Shown: positions 1 through 9,974, counted from the first letter of the stretch. The stretch: DNA of 64,000 bases from Sphingomonas donggukensis (GCF_023674425.1 NZ_CP098401.1:62001-126000); one strand, 5' to 3'. The notes: generated from the letters alone by a model not told the origin. Numbers and translations: made by a program.

Positions 1-2
1 AC

Positions 3-1265
3 GCGCTGCGGCTGCATGCCGATCCGTCCCGCGTCGTGGTGCGCCCGTTCCACATCGCCTGGGCCGGCGCCAACGGTGGTGCCCCCAGCCGGACCGAGCG
101 GCTGGTCCGCGAAGTGCTGGAGATGAATCCGGGAGAGGCGCACGTCCAGCTGGAGGCGGTGCTGAAGGATTTCGAGGCGCGCCACTGGCAGACGCGGCGC
201 GTGTTCATGACCCGCTATGACGAGATCGAGGCGATGCTCGGCCTCGACGGGCGCGACATCGGGGATGAAAAGCGGCAGCTGATCGGCGCGTATTTCTGCC
301 ACGAATACAGCTATGCTGCCGCCGCGCTGATGAACCCCAGCGTCGTGCCGCATTTCGACCAGTCGGGCATGCCGCGGGGCTCGCAGCGCATCCTGATGTC
401 GATGCGCGCGGTGGGGGAGGGGCACATTAGCTCGGTCGCCTTCCGCGAGGGTATCATCACCGATCGCAACGAATTGAAGCTGGCGCCCGAGCCGCCGTTC
501 GCGACCGCGGCGGACGCGGTCGGCGACGAGACCGAGATGCCCGAGGGGCCGGTGACCGTCTATCGCCACCGCGATTCGACGCTGTCGGGCACGGTCATCT
601 TCCCGATCACGGCGCAGCAGTCGAAGGGGCTGGAGGACCTGCGTCTGGTCCAGTTCACGCACGACGACGGCGAGAAGGAGTGGATCGGCACCTACACGGC
701 CTATAACGGGTCGGCGATCCAGTCCGAACTGATGCGGACCAGGGACTTCCGCGCGTTCGACCTGGTGCCGATGTCGGGCAGCGCGAGCCGGAACAAGGGC
801 ATGGCGCTGTTTCCCCGCAAGATCGGCGGCAAGTACATGATGATCGGGCGGCAGGACGGCGAGAATATCTTCGTCATCGCCAGCGACCGGATCGATCACT
901 GGGACGAGGGGCAGTTGCTGTTGCAGCCCGAATACCCGTGGGAACTGGTCCAGATGGGCAATTGCGGCCCGCCGATCGAGACCGACGCGGGCTGGATATT
1001 GCTGACCCACGGCGTGGGCGCGATGCGGAAATATTCGATCGGCGCCGCGCTGCTCGACAAGGACGATCCGACCAAGGTGATCGGACGGACCAAGGAGCCG
1101 ATCCTGGCCGCCGCCGACCAGGATCGCGAGGGCTATGTGCCGAACGTCGTCTATACGTGCGGCGCGGTGAAGCATGGCGAGCGGTTGTTTATTCCCTACG
1201 GGATTGCGGACAGTTCGATTGGGTTTGCTTTTGTCGAGATCGAAAAACTGCTCAAATTGATGTGA
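3..1265 (+). CDS. GH130-like glycosidase/phosphorylase, 5' end outside window
   Basis: Likely a glycoside hydrolase family 130 enzyme, a five-bladed propeller family that cleaves or phosphorolyses beta-mannosides. The reading frame is open to the window edge, and the residues before the first GTG (LRLHADPSRV) read like real protein running into VRPFHIAWAG, so the true start is probably upstream. Visible features are the charged N-terminal stretch before FEARHW, the MNPSVVPHFDQ segment, and EDLRLVQF followed by YTAYNG, which fit the repeated blades and substrate loops of the family. The next gene is on the other strand and converges, with only 3 nt between stop codons. Family assignment is by remembered similarity; substrate is unknown. 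Confidence 0.7.
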   Translation, partial: ALRLHADPSRVVVRPFHIAWAGANGGAPSRTERLVREVLEMNPGEAHVQLEAVLKDFEARHWQTRRVFMTRYDEIEAMLGLDGRDIGDEKRQLIGAYFCHEYSYAAAALMNPSVVPHFDQSGMPRGSQRILMSMRAVGEGHISSVAFREGIITDRNELKLAPEPPFATAADAVGDETEMPEGPVTVYRHRDSTLSGTVIFPITAQQSKGLEDLRLVQFTHDDGEKEWIGTYTAYNGSAIQSELMRTRDFRAFDLVPMSGSASRNKGMALFPRKIGGKYMMIGRQDGENIFVIASDRIDHWDEGQLLLQPEYPWELVQMGNCGPPIETDAGWILLTHGVGAMRKYSIGAALLDKDDPTKVIGRTKEPILAAADQDREGYVPNVVYTCGAVKHGERLFIPYGIADSSIGFAFVEIEKLLKLM

Positions 1266-1268
1266 CGC

Positions 1269-3275
1269 TTACCGATACGTCGCCACATCCTCCGCCGGTG
1301 TCTCCGGACTCGATACCGCCGCTGCCTGCTGCCCTGAGCGCAACGTCGTACGGTAGAGCAGTGCGACACCACCCGCGAAGGCGACGATCGCCAGCGGGAT
1401 CGTCAGCCCCTCGCCCAGTTCCGCGATCGCCAGCGGGGCGTCGCTGCCGGTGGCGGCGACGATGCCGGCGAAGGTGACGCCGAACAGGCTTTCCCCGACG
1501 ATCAGCCCGGTCGCGGCCAGCACGCCCATGCGGCTGACGAATTCGGGATTGCGGCTCTTCGCGGCCTGTTTCTCGTACCAATGGCCGATCAGCGCACCGA
1601 CCGGGATGAGCAGGGTGAGCGCCATCGGCAGGTAGATGCCCATGCCGACCGCGAGCGGGGGCAGGCGGTGGCGGGTCGATTTGCCGAGCAGTTCGTCGAT
1701 GACGACCACCGCGACACCGATGCCAGCGCCGATCCCGATCAGCCCCCAGTCGATGTCGCCGCCAAGCACGCCCTTTGCCAGCGCCGAAATCAGCGACGCC
1801 TGTGGGGCGGCGAGCGCGTTCGGCCCGGCGTTCGGCGCGCCCTGGAAACCGAAGGCGACGTTCAGCAGGTCGAGGACGGGCGGGATGATGAGGCTGCCGA
1901 AGATGACGCCCAGGATCAGCGCGAACTGCTGCTTCCACGGCGTCGCCCCGACCAGCTGGCCGGTCTTCAGATCCTGGAGGTTGTCGTTGGAAATGGTCGC
2001 GATCGAGAAGACGATGGCGGTGGTGAACAGCGCATAGGCGACGAGCGCATCGACCCGCGCCGGATCGCCGCCGTGGCCGAAGACCATCGCCAGCAGCAGA
2101 GATGCGCCGATGACGGCGAGGATGCCGACCCCCGAGACGGGCGAATTGGACGCACCGATCAGCCCGGCCATGTAGCCGCAGACCGCGGCTATGACGACGC
2201 CGATGACGAGGACATAGGCGAGCGTTCCGCCGATCACGAGCCACGGATGCTCGGCGACGGGCCCGCCGCCGGCGAAGTCCCAGAGCAGCCAGGCGATCGG
2301 GATCAGCGAGAAGAGGACGGTGCCGCCGACGATGCCGATCGGCAGGTCGCGTTCGGTGAGTTCGAGCACCGCGCCGCCCTGACGCGCGCGCGCCGCGACC
2401 ATCGCCGAGCGGATGCCGCCGATGATCGGCCCGAGGATTTTCAGGAGCGTCCAGATCGCCGCGACGCCGATCGTGCCGGCGCCGATGAAGCGCACTTCGG
2501 AACGGAAGACGGTGCCGACCACGGTATCGACCGGGTCGAGCGTCGGCTGATAGCTGGTGAGGATCGGCATCAGCACCCCCCACGCGATCACCATGCCGAT
2601 CGCCATCGCGACGCCGACGGTCAGGCCGACAAGGTGACCGACGCCGATCAGCGCCATCGAGAAACTGGTCGAGACGCCCGAAGCGGCGCCGGTACCGATC
2701 TTGAAGTTCTTCGCCGCCTCCGCCGCGACGAGGCGGAGCTGGGTGAGCAGCGCGAAGCCCGCCGAGACGAGGCTGCCGATCAGGATCACGCGCAGGCCGC
2801 GCATGTTTTCTTCACCGCCCTCTCGCGATTCCGCGCCCACCTTCAGCACTTCGGCGGCGGCGACGCCTTCGGGATAGGGGAGGTCCGACCCGGTCACGAG
2901 CGCGCGGCGCAAGGGCACCGAGAACATGACGCCCAGGATGCCGCCGACCGCGCAGACCGCCGCGGTGATCCAATAAGGGAAACCGGTCCACCAGCCGACC
3001 AGCACCAGCCCCGGCAACACGAAGATGATCGCCGCCAGCGTGCCCGCGGCGCTCGCGATCGTCTGGACGATGTTGTTTTCCAGGATCGTGCCGGTCTTGA
3101 ACAGCCGCAGGATCGCCATCGAGATGACCGCGGCGGGGATCGAGGTGGCGAAGGTCAGCCCGACCTTCAGCCCCAGATACACGTTCGCGGCGGTGAACAG
3201 CACGGTGATGATCGCGCCGAGGACGATGCCGCGCAGCGTCAGTTCGCGCAGGTGGGGGGCGGGGGCGGTGCTCAT
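1269..3275 (-). CDS. OPT family oligopeptide transporter
   Basis: Integral inner-membrane transporter of the oligopeptide transporter (OPT) superfamily, which imports small peptides or metal chelates by proton coupling. The 668-residue protein is hydrophobic throughout, with roughly 14-16 membrane segments. The N-terminal block with LTLRGIVLGA and TAANVYLGLKVG near residues 12-40 is typical of prokaryotic OPT proteins, as is YPEGVAAAEVLK near residue 135. The start ATG follows an otherwise non-coding 158-nt gap that holds a block also seen before groEL. It stands alone in its operon; substrate cannot be told from sequence. Confidence 0.92.
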   Translation of the reverse strand: MSTAPAPHLRELTLRGIVLGAIITVLFTAANVYLGLKVGLTFATSIPAAVISMAILRLFKTGTILENNIVQTIASAAGTLAAIIFVLPGLVLVGWWTGFPYWITAAVCAVGGILGVMFSVPLRRALVTGSDLPYPEGVAAAEVLKVGAESREGGEENMRGLRVILIGSLVSAGFALLTQLRLVAAEAAKNFKIGTGAASGVSTSFSMALIGVGHLVGLTVGVAMAIGMVIAWGVLMPILTSYQPTLDPVDTVVGTVFRSEVRFIGAGTIGVAAIWTLLKILGPIIGGIRSAMVAARARQGGAVLELTERDLPIGIVGGTVLFSLIPIAWLLWDFAGGGPVAEHPWLVIGGTLAYVLVIGVVIAAVCGYMAGLIGASNSPVSGVGILAVIGASLLLAMVFGHGGDPARVDALVAYALFTTAIVFSIATISNDNLQDLKTGQLVGATPWKQQFALILGVIFGSLIIPPVLDLLNVAFGFQGAPNAGPNALAAPQASLISALAKGVLGGDIDWGLIGIGAGIGVAVVVIDELLGKSTRHRLPPLAVGMGIYLPMALTLLIPVGALIGHWYEKQAAKSRNPEFVSRMGVLAATGLIVGESLFGVTFAGIVAATGSDAPLAIAELGEGLTIPLAIVAFAGGVALLYRTTLRSGQQAAAVSSPETPAEDVATYR

Positions 3276-3296
3276 GCCCGGACCGCCTGCACACTC

Positions 3297-3336
3297 GCGA
3301 ATGTTGACAAAGTTGACGCCCGATTGGGGGTCTCAA
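3297..3336 (-). repeat. 40-nt block shared with the groES-groEL spacer
   Basis: On the minus strand this stretch carries a run of C followed by AATCGG, then the exact 20-mer TCAACTTTGTCAACATTCGC, about 20-60 nt before the OPT start codon. The same arrangement occurs at 63243-63282 just before groEL. It includes the direct repeat GTCAAC-TTT-GTCAAC. Function is unknown; it may be a dispersed repeat or a shared regulatory site. Confidence 0.6.
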
Positions 3337-3433
3337 GGCGCGGGGAGGGTGCGGGGCGTGCGAACGCGAGCGAGGAAGCCGTCATGGGCGCGAGCCTAAC
3401 CGATGCTTCGCGTGTAGGACAGGGGTGGAAGAA

Positions 3434-4540
3434 TCAGGGGCGTACCGGACTGGCGCGGTCGGCGACCATGCGCTCCCCATCGATCACGATCGGGCTGGCG
3501 ACGCCGGGCAGGCCGTCGAGCATCACCGCCATGCCGCGGGCCATGACCTGGGGATCGGCGAACACCTCGTCCACACTGTTGATCGGGCCGGCGGGGACGC
3601 CCACCACCTCCAGTGCGGCGGCAAGCTTCGCCTTGGGCCAGTCGAGGATCGCGCGGGCGAGTGGCGGGATCAGCGCGTCGCGATTGGCGACACGGCCCGG
3701 ATTGGTGGCGAACCGTGGGTCGGTGGCGAGCGGCAAAGCGAGCACGTCGCACAGCTTGGCGAACTGGCCGTCGTTGCCGACAGCGACGATCAACTCCCCG
3801 TCCGCACAGGCGAACGCCTGATAGGGCGCGAGGTTGGCGTGGCCGTTGCCCATGCGGTGCGGCACCACGCCGCTCGCCATCCAGTTGAGCGCCTGATTGG
3901 CGATCACCGCGACCTGGGTGTCGAGCAACGCCATGTCGATATGCGCGCCGGCGCCGGTCGCGTCGCGGCGGCGCAGCGCGGCCAGGATCGCGACCGCGGC
4001 ATAGACGCCGGTGAAGACGTCGGCGTAGGCGATGCCGGATTTCTGGGGGTGCCCGTCCGGCTCCCCGGTCAGAGACATCGCGCCGCCCATGCCCTGAATG
4101 ATGAAGTCGTAACCGGCGCGGTGGGCATAGGGGCCGGTCTGGCCGAAGCCGGTGATCGAGCAGGTGACGAGCCGCGGGTTGATCGCGGCGAGGCGCGCGT
4201 GGTCGAGGCCGTAGCGGGCGAGGCCGCCGACCTTGTAATTCTCGATCACGACGTCGGCGTCGGCGACCAGTGCGCGAACGGCGGCCTGGCCCTCTGGCGT
4301 GGCAATGTCGATAGCGACGCTGGTCTTGCCGCGGTTGGTCGAGTGGAAATAGGCGGCGTCGCGGTTCGTGCCGCCCGCGTCGTGGAGGAACGGCGGGCCC
4401 CAGCTGCGCGTGTCGTCGCCGGCGCCGGGGCGTTCGACCTTCGTCACCTCTGCGCCGAGATCGGCGAGCAACTGGCCGCACCACGGGCCGGCGAGGATGC
4501 GGGCAAGCTCGACGACGCGGATGCCGGCGAGCGGCTTCAC
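3434..4540 (-). CDS. CaiB/BaiF family CoA-transferase
   Basis: Class III CoA-transferase of 368 residues that would move CoA between carboxylic acids, e.g. in carnitine-, oxalate- or aromatic-acid-type metabolism. PLAGIRVVELARILAGPWCGQ at the N-terminus and FNRGK-like HSTNRGKTSVAID near residue 66 are family hallmarks; Asp174 in YADVFTG aligns with the catalytic aspartate that forms the acyl-enzyme. The start is GTG at 4540 because homology begins there, and it overlaps the stop of the upstream acetyltransferase gene as GTGA, indicating translational coupling. The neighbouring glutaryl-CoA dehydrogenase suggests a role in dicarboxyl-CoA (glutaryl-CoA) formation, which is inference. Confidence 0.9.
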   Translation of the reverse strand: MKPLAGIRVVELARILAGPWCGQLLADLGAEVTKVERPGAGDDTRSWGPPFLHDAGGTNRDAAYFHSTNRGKTSVAIDIATPEGQAAVRALVADADVVIENYKVGGLARYGLDHARLAAINPRLVTCSITGFGQTGPYAHRAGYDFIIQGMGGAMSLTGEPDGHPQKSGIAYADVFTGVYAAVAILAALRRRDATGAGAHIDMALLDTQVAVIANQALNWMASGVVPHRMGNGHANLAPYQAFACADGELIVAVGNDGQFAKLCDVLALPLATDPRFATNPGRVANRDALIPPLARAILDWPKAKLAAALEVVGVPAGPINSVDEVFADPQVMARGMAVMLDGLPGVASPIVIDGERMVADRASPVRP

Positions 4541-5073
4541 GCCGGTTGCTTTCCGGGGCGGCGGATCTCGTAGATGACGTGAGGCTTCTGCTCGCCGGCC
4601 ATCAGCCGCAGTTCGGTGCCGGGGCGCAGGCGTCCGCCGATCTTCTCCATCGCGCGGCGCGAGCGGTGGTTGCTCTCGCCGACCGTGAAGACGACGGTTT
4701 CGACATGAGCGTGGATGTGGGCGAGCATCAGCGCCTTGATCTCGGCATTGTAGGCGCCGCCCCAATGGCTGCGGGCGAGGTAGGTCCAGCCGATCTCGAT
4801 CTCGTCGGCGTCAGGCTTCCAGTGATCGTAGCGGCTGGACCCGATCACCGCGCCGGTCGCGCGGTCGAGGATCGTGAGCGCGCCGCCGCTCGCGAGGCCG
4901 GCGTCGAAATAGGCGCGGAAGACGTCCTCGCGCCAGCGGTCATGGGCGGGGTGGACCTCCCAGATCAGCGGGTCGCTGGCGACGGCGTAGAGCGCGGGCC
5001 AGTCGTCGGGGGTGGTGGGACGAAGGACGACAGTGGGGCCGGTGAGGGTCGGTTGGCGGTCGTGTGGGGTCAT
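4537..5073 (-). CDS. GNAT family N-acetyltransferase (RimJ/RimL-like)
   Basis: A 178-residue single-domain acetyl-CoA-dependent acetyltransferase. The pattern VVLRPTTPDDWPALY near residue 15, then EIEIGWTYLARSHWGGAYN near residue 90 and NHRSRRAMEKIGG near 134, matches the RimJ/RimL type of GNAT that modifies protein N-termini or small amines. In the family the acetyl-CoA loop is usually R/QxxGxG; here the corresponding site reads SHWGGAYN, a common variant. It is co-transcribed with, and overlaps by 4 nt, the downstream CoA-transferase gene. A palindromic repeat lies right before its start. Substrate unknown. Confidence 0.85.
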   Translation of the reverse strand: MTPHDRQPTLTGPTVVLRPTTPDDWPALYAVASDPLIWEVHPAHDRWREDVFRAYFDAGLASGGALTILDRATGAVIGSSRYDHWKPDADEIEIGWTYLARSHWGGAYNAEIKALMLAHIHAHVETVVFTVGESNHRSRRAMEKIGGRLRPGTELRLMAGEQKPHVIYEIRRPGKQPA

Positions 5074-5081
5074 TCCTTAAA

Positions 5082-5154
5082 TCCGTTCGTTTCGAGCGAA
5101 GTCGAGAAACATGTGTCGGGAAAAGGCTTCTCGACTGCGCTCGAAGCGAACGGA
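5082..5154. repeat. Short palindromic repeat, type A (short form)
   Basis: Two near-identical inverted arms of 27 nt (5082-5108 and 5128-5154) enclose a 19-nt centre. The arms begin CCGTTCG-TTTCGAGCG and end GTCGAGAA. The same arms occur at 46591-46667, and longer relatives at 11503, 11710, 29057 and 37134. It sits between two same-strand genes and can form one large hairpin. Confidence 0.9.
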
Positions 5155-5171
5155 GGGTGGGGATAAGCCGC

Positions 5172-6356
5172 TCAGAACGCCGCGATGCCCGTGATCGCGC
5201 GGCCTAGGATCAGGCCGTGGACGTCGTGCGTGCCTTCGTAGGTGTTGACCGTTTCCAGGTTGATCGCGTGGCGCAGGACGTGGAAGTCGGCGGAGATGCC
5301 GTTGCCGCCGTGCATGTCGCGCGCGACGCGGGCGATATCGAGGGCCTTGCCGCAATTGTTGCGCTTGATGATGCTGATCGCCTCGGGCGCCAGCGTGCCT
5401 TCGTCGAACATGCGCCCGCAGCGGAGCGCCGCCTGGAGGCCCAATGCGATTTCGGTTTCCATGTTGGCGAGCTTCAGCTGGACGAGCTGCTTGGACGCGA
5501 GCGGCACGCCGAATTGCTGGCGGTCGAGCGTGTATTGGCGAGCGGCGTTCATGCACGCCTCCGCCGCACCCATCGTGCCCCAGGCGATGCCGTAGCGCGC
5601 GCGGTTCAGGCAGCCGAACGGGCCTTTGAGCCCTTGCGTCTCGGGCAGCAGTGCGTCCTCGCCGACCTCGACCCCGTCCATCACGATTTCGCCGGTGATC
5701 GAGGCGCGCAGCGAGAGCTTGCCCTCGATCTTCGGCGCCGAAAGCCCGGCCATGCCCTTTTCGAGCACGAAGCCCTTGATCCCGCCGCCGTGGGCGTCCG
5801 ATTTCGCCCACACGACGAAGACGTCGGCGATCGGCGAATTGGTGATCCACATCTTGGAGCCGGTAATGCGATAGCCGTCGGCGGTCTTTTCGGCGCGGGT
5901 GCGCATGCCGCCGGGGTCGGAGCCGGCATCGGGTTCGGTCAGGCCGAAGCAGCCGACGAGTTCGCCCGAGGCGAGGCCGGGGAGGTATTTGCGCTTCTGC
6001 TCCTCCGAGCCGTAAGCGTGGATCGGGTACATCACGAGGCTGGACTGCACGCTCATCGCGCTGCGGTAGCCGGAGTCGACAGCCTCCACTTCGCGCGCCA
6101 CCAGCCCGTAAGCGACGTAGCCGAGGCCGGCGCCGCCGTATTCCTCGGGGATGGTCGCGCCGAGCAGGCCAAGCGCGCCCATCTCGCTCATGATCTCGCG
6201 GTCGAAATGCTCGTCGAGATAGGCGCGGGTGACGCGCGGGAGCAGCTCGCCCTGCGCGTAATCGCGGGCGGCGTCGCGGACCATCCGCTCCTCGTCGGTC
6301 AGCTGCGCGTCGAGCGCGAACGGATCCTGCCAGTCGAACCGGCCCATCTGTGCCAT
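5172..6356 (-). CDS. gcdH: Glutaryl-CoA dehydrogenase
   Basis: FAD enzyme of the acyl-CoA dehydrogenase superfamily that oxidises and decarboxylates glutaryl-CoA to crotonyl-CoA in lysine/tryptophan and glutarate breakdown. The 394-residue protein has the flavin-binding [15 protein letters not shown] near residue 140, [18 protein letters not shown] near 170, and ends with [18 protein letters not shown], where Glu374 is the catalytic base in the position special to glutaryl-CoA dehydrogenases. Start ATG at 6356 is where homology begins; the upstream in-frame extension looks like shadow translation of the neighbour. The CoA-transferase gene downstream on the same strand fits the same pathway. 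Confidence 0.92.
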   Translation of the reverse strand: MAQMGRFDWQDPFALDAQLTDEERMVRDAARDYAQGELLPRVTRAYLDEHFDREIMSEMGALGLLGATIPEEYGGAGLGYVAYGLVAREVEAVDSGYRSAMSVQSSLVMYPIHAYGSEEQKRKYLPGLASGELVGCFGLTEPDAGSDPGGMRTRAEKTADGYRITGSKMWITNSPIADVFVVWAKSDAHGGGIKGFVLEKGMAGLSAPKIEGKLSLRASITGEIVMDGVEVGEDALLPETQGLKGPFGCLNRARYGIAWGTMGAAEACMNAARQYTLDRQQFGVPLASKQLVQLKLANMETEIALGLQAALRCGRMFDEGTLAPEAISIIKRNNCGKALDIARVARDMHGGNGISADFHVLRHAINLETVNTYEGTHDVHGLILGRAITGIAAF

Positions 6357-6366
6357 TGTCAGTCCT

Positions 6367-7323
6367 TCAATTGCCGGGCAGCTGGCCGGCGGGGTTCTGC
6401 GCGGGCGCGGGGCCTGCGTCCATGATCGGGCCGACGGTCGGCGGGGCTGCCATGATCGGTCCCGCGGTCGGCGCGACGGGGGTGGTGCGTCCGCTGATCG
6501 CGGCAAGTTCTATGGTATTGAGCGCGCGGCGGGCGGCGTTGTAGCGTTTCGCCGCCTCGATCCAGCTGGTCGCCGACGTCGCGCCGGGCATCCGCGCGAC
6601 CTCGGCCAGCGCAGCCTCGACATTGCCGGCGTCGATCAGGCGGCGGGCGCGTTCCAGCCGATCGGCGGGGCGGGGCGACGGCGTCGATTCGCGGCGCAGC
6701 ACGACGAGGTTCGACAGCTCACGCCCGACCGAGCGGAAGAATCCGTCGCGCAGGCTGCTGCCGCTGAGCGTCGGCGCGATGGTGTCGAGCGCGAGGCGCA
6801 GATCCTCGCGCGTTACCGGGGCATGGGCGGCGGCGATGACGGTGGCGACGGCCTGCGGCTCGTCGGCGTCGAAGCGGCTGCGCAACTGACCCTCGACATA
6901 GCCGAGCGCGAGGCCGCGATCGAGCGCGCGGCGGGCGGCGAAGGCGATCATCAGCCCCTCCGCGCGGGTCGCATAGCCGGCGGCGGTGCGCGATGCGGCG
7001 TCGGTCGCGGCCATCCGCCCCTCGACCCCGCGGAGCTGTGCGTCGAGCGCGGCGGCGCGGATGGCGAGCGCGTCCAATGTCTGCGGCGCGGCGGCGGTGA
7101 TCGTCGGCTGCGCGACCACCGCGGCGGGCGCGGGCGTCGGCTGGGCGGCGGGCGTCGCCTGGCGGTCGCGCCATTTCTGCACGACGGGCAGCAGCGCGGC
7201 GACGGTCGCGATGCCGAGCAGGAAGGCGACGACGATCGCCACCCACGAAATGCGCGTCGGCGCCTGAGCGGCGGGGGCGCTGGCCGGGAAATCGGACGCG
7301 GGGGGCGGGGTGTCGCCTGTCAT
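6367..7323 (-). CDS. Membrane-anchored coiled-coil protein downstream of hemCD (mitofilin/HemX-like)
   Basis: A 318-residue protein with a Pro/Ala-rich N-terminus, one membrane segment near residues 28-48 ([20 protein letters not shown]), then an Ala-rich helical periplasmic part. Many alphaproteobacteria carry a mitofilin/HemX-like protein just after hemD, and this gene occupies that place, so it probably belongs there; its role in haem synthesis is unproven. ATG at 7323 was chosen; an in-frame ATG at 7362 just before the hemD stop is possible. The C-terminus is low-complexity with the repeated PTxGPIM motif (two near copies). Confidence 0.6.
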   Translation of the reverse strand: MTGDTPPPASDFPASAPAAQAPTRISWVAIVVAFLLGIATVAALLPVVQKWRDRQATPAAQPTPAPAAVVAQPTITAAAPQTLDALAIRAAALDAQLRGVEGRMAATDAASRTAAGYATRAEGLMIAFAARRALDRGLALGYVEGQLRSRFDADEPQAVATVIAAAHAPVTREDLRLALDTIAPTLSGSSLRDGFFRSVGRELSNLVVLRRESTPSPRPADRLERARRLIDAGNVEAALAEVARMPGATSATSWIEAAKRYNAARRALNTIELAAISGRTTPVAPTAGPIMAAPPTVGPIMDAGPAPAQNPAGQLPGN

Positions 7324-7354
7324 CCCCGCGTTATCCGCGCGCGCGCCCGGCGCG

Positions 7355-7978
7355 TCAATCATGGAGCACGGCGGCAAGCGCGACGAGTGCAGCGTCGCTC
7401 GGGCGCGCGGCGACGGCGACGTGGCGCCACCCGGTGCCGGCGGCGGCGGCGGCGGCGGGGCTGATCGCGGCGAGGGTGATGGTCGCGCGCGCGGTGACGA
7501 GCGCGGCTAGGCGGGCGGCGGCGCGGGGGGAGTGGACGAGGGCGATCGCGCCGGCGAGCGGGGCGAGATCGGGCGTCAGCGGATCGCTGGCGTAGACGAC
7601 GACCGTTTCGACGCCCGGCAGCGCGTGGTGCTCGCGCCCGGCGAGGTGGAGCAGGCGACCGTGACGCGGCACGTCGGCGACGCCGCCGGTGCCGACCGAT
7701 TCGACGCGGAAGCCGGCGGCGCGGGCGGCGGTCGCGGTGGCTTCGCCGACGGCGCGCACCGGCAGTGAGTGGAGCGCGGCGAGGCCGGCGCCGCCGTGGC
7801 GGATGGCGTTGGCGCTGGTGACGAGCAAAGCGTCGAACTGCGCGGGGTCAGGCGGTGTCCAGTCGCACGCGCGGACTTCGAATAGCGGGAGGCGGACGGG
7901 CGTGAGGCCGGCGGCGATCAGCCGCGCGGCGGTGGCGGCGTTGCCGGGTTCGGGCCGGAGGACGCCGACGCGCGTCAC
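7355..7978 (-). CDS. hemD: Uroporphyrinogen-III synthase
   Basis: Cyclises hydroxymethylbilane to uroporphyrinogen III in cytoplasmic tetrapyrrole synthesis. The 207-residue protein begins VGVLRPEPGNAATAARL and has LLVTSANAIRHGG near residue 50 and VGEATATAARAAGF near 77, the few recognisable motifs of this fast-evolving family, plus VYASD and AAISPAAAAA in the second lobe. It is slightly short (typical 230-260). The GTG start overlaps the hemC stop as GTGA, so it is translationally coupled to hemC. Confidence 0.88.
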   Translation of the reverse strand: MTRVGVLRPEPGNAATAARLIAAGLTPVRLPLFEVRACDWTPPDPAQFDALLVTSANAIRHGGAGLAALHSLPVRAVGEATATAARAAGFRVESVGTGGVADVPRHGRLLHLAGREHHALPGVETVVVYASDPLTPDLAPLAGAIALVHSPRAAARLAALVTARATITLAAISPAAAAAAGTGWRHVAVAARPSDAALVALAAVLHD

Positions 7979-8883
7979 CCGGCGAACAGCTGGCGGATCG
8001 CGGGCGGCGCCAGTTCGAGCAGCTTGGCGGCGAGTGCCTGCGATACGCCCACGTCTTCGGGGGCGCCGGCCTGTTGCGCGGACACGCTTTCGCTGCCGTC
8101 CTCTGCGTACAGCGTCGCGTCGATGGTCAGCACGCCGCCTTCGATCCGGGCGAGGGCGGCGACCGGCGAGTGGCAGTCGGCGACCAGCGCGGCGAGCAGC
8201 GCGCGTTCGGCGCGGACGCAGGCATGCGTCTGCGGATCGTCGATCGCCGCGAGAAGTCGCGTCGCATCCTCATCGGCGGCGCGACATTCGATGCCGACTG
8301 CGCCCTGCGCCGGGGCGGGGAGCATGACGGTCGTCGGGATCGCGACGCCGACATCGTCACGGCCGAGCCGCTCGAGCCCCGCGGCGGCAAGCAGCGTGGC
8401 CTCCGCTTCCCCGGCCGCCAGCCGCGCGAGCCGTGTGTCGACATTGCCGCGGAACAGGACGGGCGACAGGTCGGGGCGGAGCGAGCGGACCTGCGCGGCG
8501 CGACGTGGGGAGCTGGTGCCGATGCGGGCACCGGGCGGCAGCGCCTCGATCGACACCGCCCCGACCAGCCGGTCGCGGACGTCGGCGCGGGGCAGCATCG
8601 CCACAATGGCGATTTCGGCGGGGCGGACCGTCTCGACATCCTTCATCGAATGGACCGCGCAGTCGATCTCGCCGGCCAGCAGCGCGCGGTCGAGCTCCTT
8701 GGTCCACAGCGCCTTGCCGCCGATCTCGGCGAGCGGGCGATCCTGAACGCGGTCCCCGGTGGTGCGGATGACGACGATCTCGACCGACAGGCCGGGGTGC
8801 GCCGCGACGAGCGCGTCGCGCACAAGGCCGGCCTGGGTGAGCGCCAGCGGCGAGCCGCGCGTGCCGAGACGGAGGGTCTGCAT
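7975..8883 (-). CDS. hemC: Hydroxymethylbilane synthase (porphobilinogen deaminase)
   Basis: Polymerises four porphobilinogen units into hydroxymethylbilane. The 302-residue length is normal. Motifs seen: [15 protein letters not shown] at the N-terminus, VHSMKDV near residue 78, [10 protein letters not shown] near 122 and the [10 protein letters not shown] segment. Cys237 in ADCHSPV is the site expected to carry the dipyrromethane cofactor. It heads a hemC-hemD-membrane protein operon and is divergent from tsaD with a 65-nt shared upstream region. Confidence 0.96.
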   Translation of the reverse strand: MQTLRLGTRGSPLALTQAGLVRDALVAAHPGLSVEIVVIRTTGDRVQDRPLAEIGGKALWTKELDRALLAGEIDCAVHSMKDVETVRPAEIAIVAMLPRADVRDRLVGAVSIEALPPGARIGTSSPRRAAQVRSLRPDLSPVLFRGNVDTRLARLAAGEAEATLLAAAGLERLGRDDVGVAIPTTVMLPAPAQGAVGIECRAADEDATRLLAAIDDPQTHACVRAERALLAALVADCHSPVAALARIEGGVLTIDATLYAEDGSESVSAQQAGAPEDVGVSQALAAKLLELAPPAIRQLFAG

Positions 8884-8948
8884 CGCGCGCCCCTAGGCCG
8901 AAGTACCGCCCTTCGACAAGCGGCAGGCGAGTGGCTAGGGATGCCGCC

Positions 8949-9974
8949 ATGCTGATCCTGGGCCTTGAATCGAGTTGCGACGAGACGGCGGCGGCGCTGG
9001 TGACCGGCGACCGGCGGGTGCTGGCGCACCGGCTGCTGGGGCAGGAAGCCGCGCATCGCCCATATGGCGGGGTAGTGCCCGAAATCGCGGCGCGCGCGCA
9101 TGTCGAGGCGCTGGGGCCGCTGGTGACCGCAGCGCTGGACGAGGCGGGTGTGACGCTTAGCGAGGTCGATGCGGTCGCGGCGACGGCGGGGCCGGGGCTG
9201 ATCGGCGGGGTGATGGTCGGGCTGGTGATGGGCAAGGCGCTGGCGCATGCGGCGGGAAAGCCGCTGGTCGCGGTCAACCATCTGGAGGGACATGCGCTGT
9301 CGCCGCGGCTGGCCGATCCGACGCTGGAATTTCCGTACCTGCTGCTGCTCGTCTCGGGCGGGCATTGCCAGCTGCTGCTGGTCGAGGGCGTCGGGCGGTA
9401 TCGGCGGCTCGCCACCACGATCGACGATGCCGCGGGCGAGGCGTTCGACAAGACCGCGAAGCTGCTGGGGCTGGGCTTTCCCGGCGGGCCGGCGGTCGAG
9501 CGCGCGGCACTGGAGGGCGACCCGTACAGCGTGCCGTTGCCGCGGCCCTTGCTGCGATCGGGCGAGCCGCATTTCTCGTTCGCCGGGCTGAAGGCGGCGG
9601 TGGCGCGCGCGGTGGGCAGCGCAACCCCTGAGGATCTTGCCGCGTCGTTCCAGCAGGCGGTGGTCGATTGCCTGGTCGATCGTACGCGGCTGGCGCTCAG
9701 CCGTGCACCGCAGGCGACCGCGCTGGTCGTGGCGGGCGGGGTCGCCGCGAATGCAGCGGTGCGCGGCGCGCTGGAGGCACTGGCGTCGCAGCACGACCTG
9801 CGCTTCGTCGCGCCGCCGCTGTGGCTGTGTACCGACAATGCCGCGATGATCGCCTGGGCGGGGGCTGAGCGGTTCGCCGCCGGGCTGACCGATCCGCTCG
9901 ACACGATGGCGCGGCCGCGCTGGCCGCTCGATCCTGAGGCGGAAGCGGTGCGCGGGGCAGGAGTGAAGGCATGA
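8949..9974 (+). CDS. tsaD: tRNA N6-adenosine threonylcarbamoyltransferase
   Basis: Catalytic subunit of the complex that places threonylcarbamoyl on A37 of tRNAs reading ANN codons. The 341-residue protein starts with the ASKHA-fold signature [15 protein letters not shown]; His111 and His115 in HLEGH are the metal ligands, followed by VSGGHCQLL and the [12 protein letters not shown] loop. ATG at 8949 was chosen over the in-frame GTG at 8931 because family proteins begin at this methionine. Its stop overlaps the gpsA start as ATGA, forming a tsaD-gpsA-DUF1697 operon. Confidence 0.96.
   Translation: MLILGLESSCDETAAALVTGDRRVLAHRLLGQEAAHRPYGGVVPEIAARAHVEALGPLVTAALDEAGVTLSEVDAVAATAGPGLIGGVMVGLVMGKALAHAAGKPLVAVNHLEGHALSPRLADPTLEFPYLLLLVSGGHCQLLLVEGVGRYRRLATTIDDAAGEAFDKTAKLLGLGFPGGPAVERAALEGDPYSVPLPRPLLRSGEPHFSFAGLKAAVARAVGSATPEDLAASFQQAVVDCLVDRTRLALSRAPQATALVVAGGVAANAAVRGALEALASQHDLRFVAPPLWLCTDNAAMIAWAGAERFAAGLTDPLDTMARPRWPLDPEAEAVRGAGVKA

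Noticed and set aside
1581..3821. 746-aa open frame opposite the OPT gene
   Set aside because: Asp/Arg/Gln-rich translation with no family; typical shadow of a GC-rich membrane-protein gene on the other strand.
8884..8948. Paired divergent promoters for hemC and tsaD around CTAGGG boxes
   Set aside because: TTCGAC/TTGTCG-N17-CTAGGG is symmetrical but CTAGGG is a poor -10 box and the area resembles repeat half-sites; not supported enough to list.
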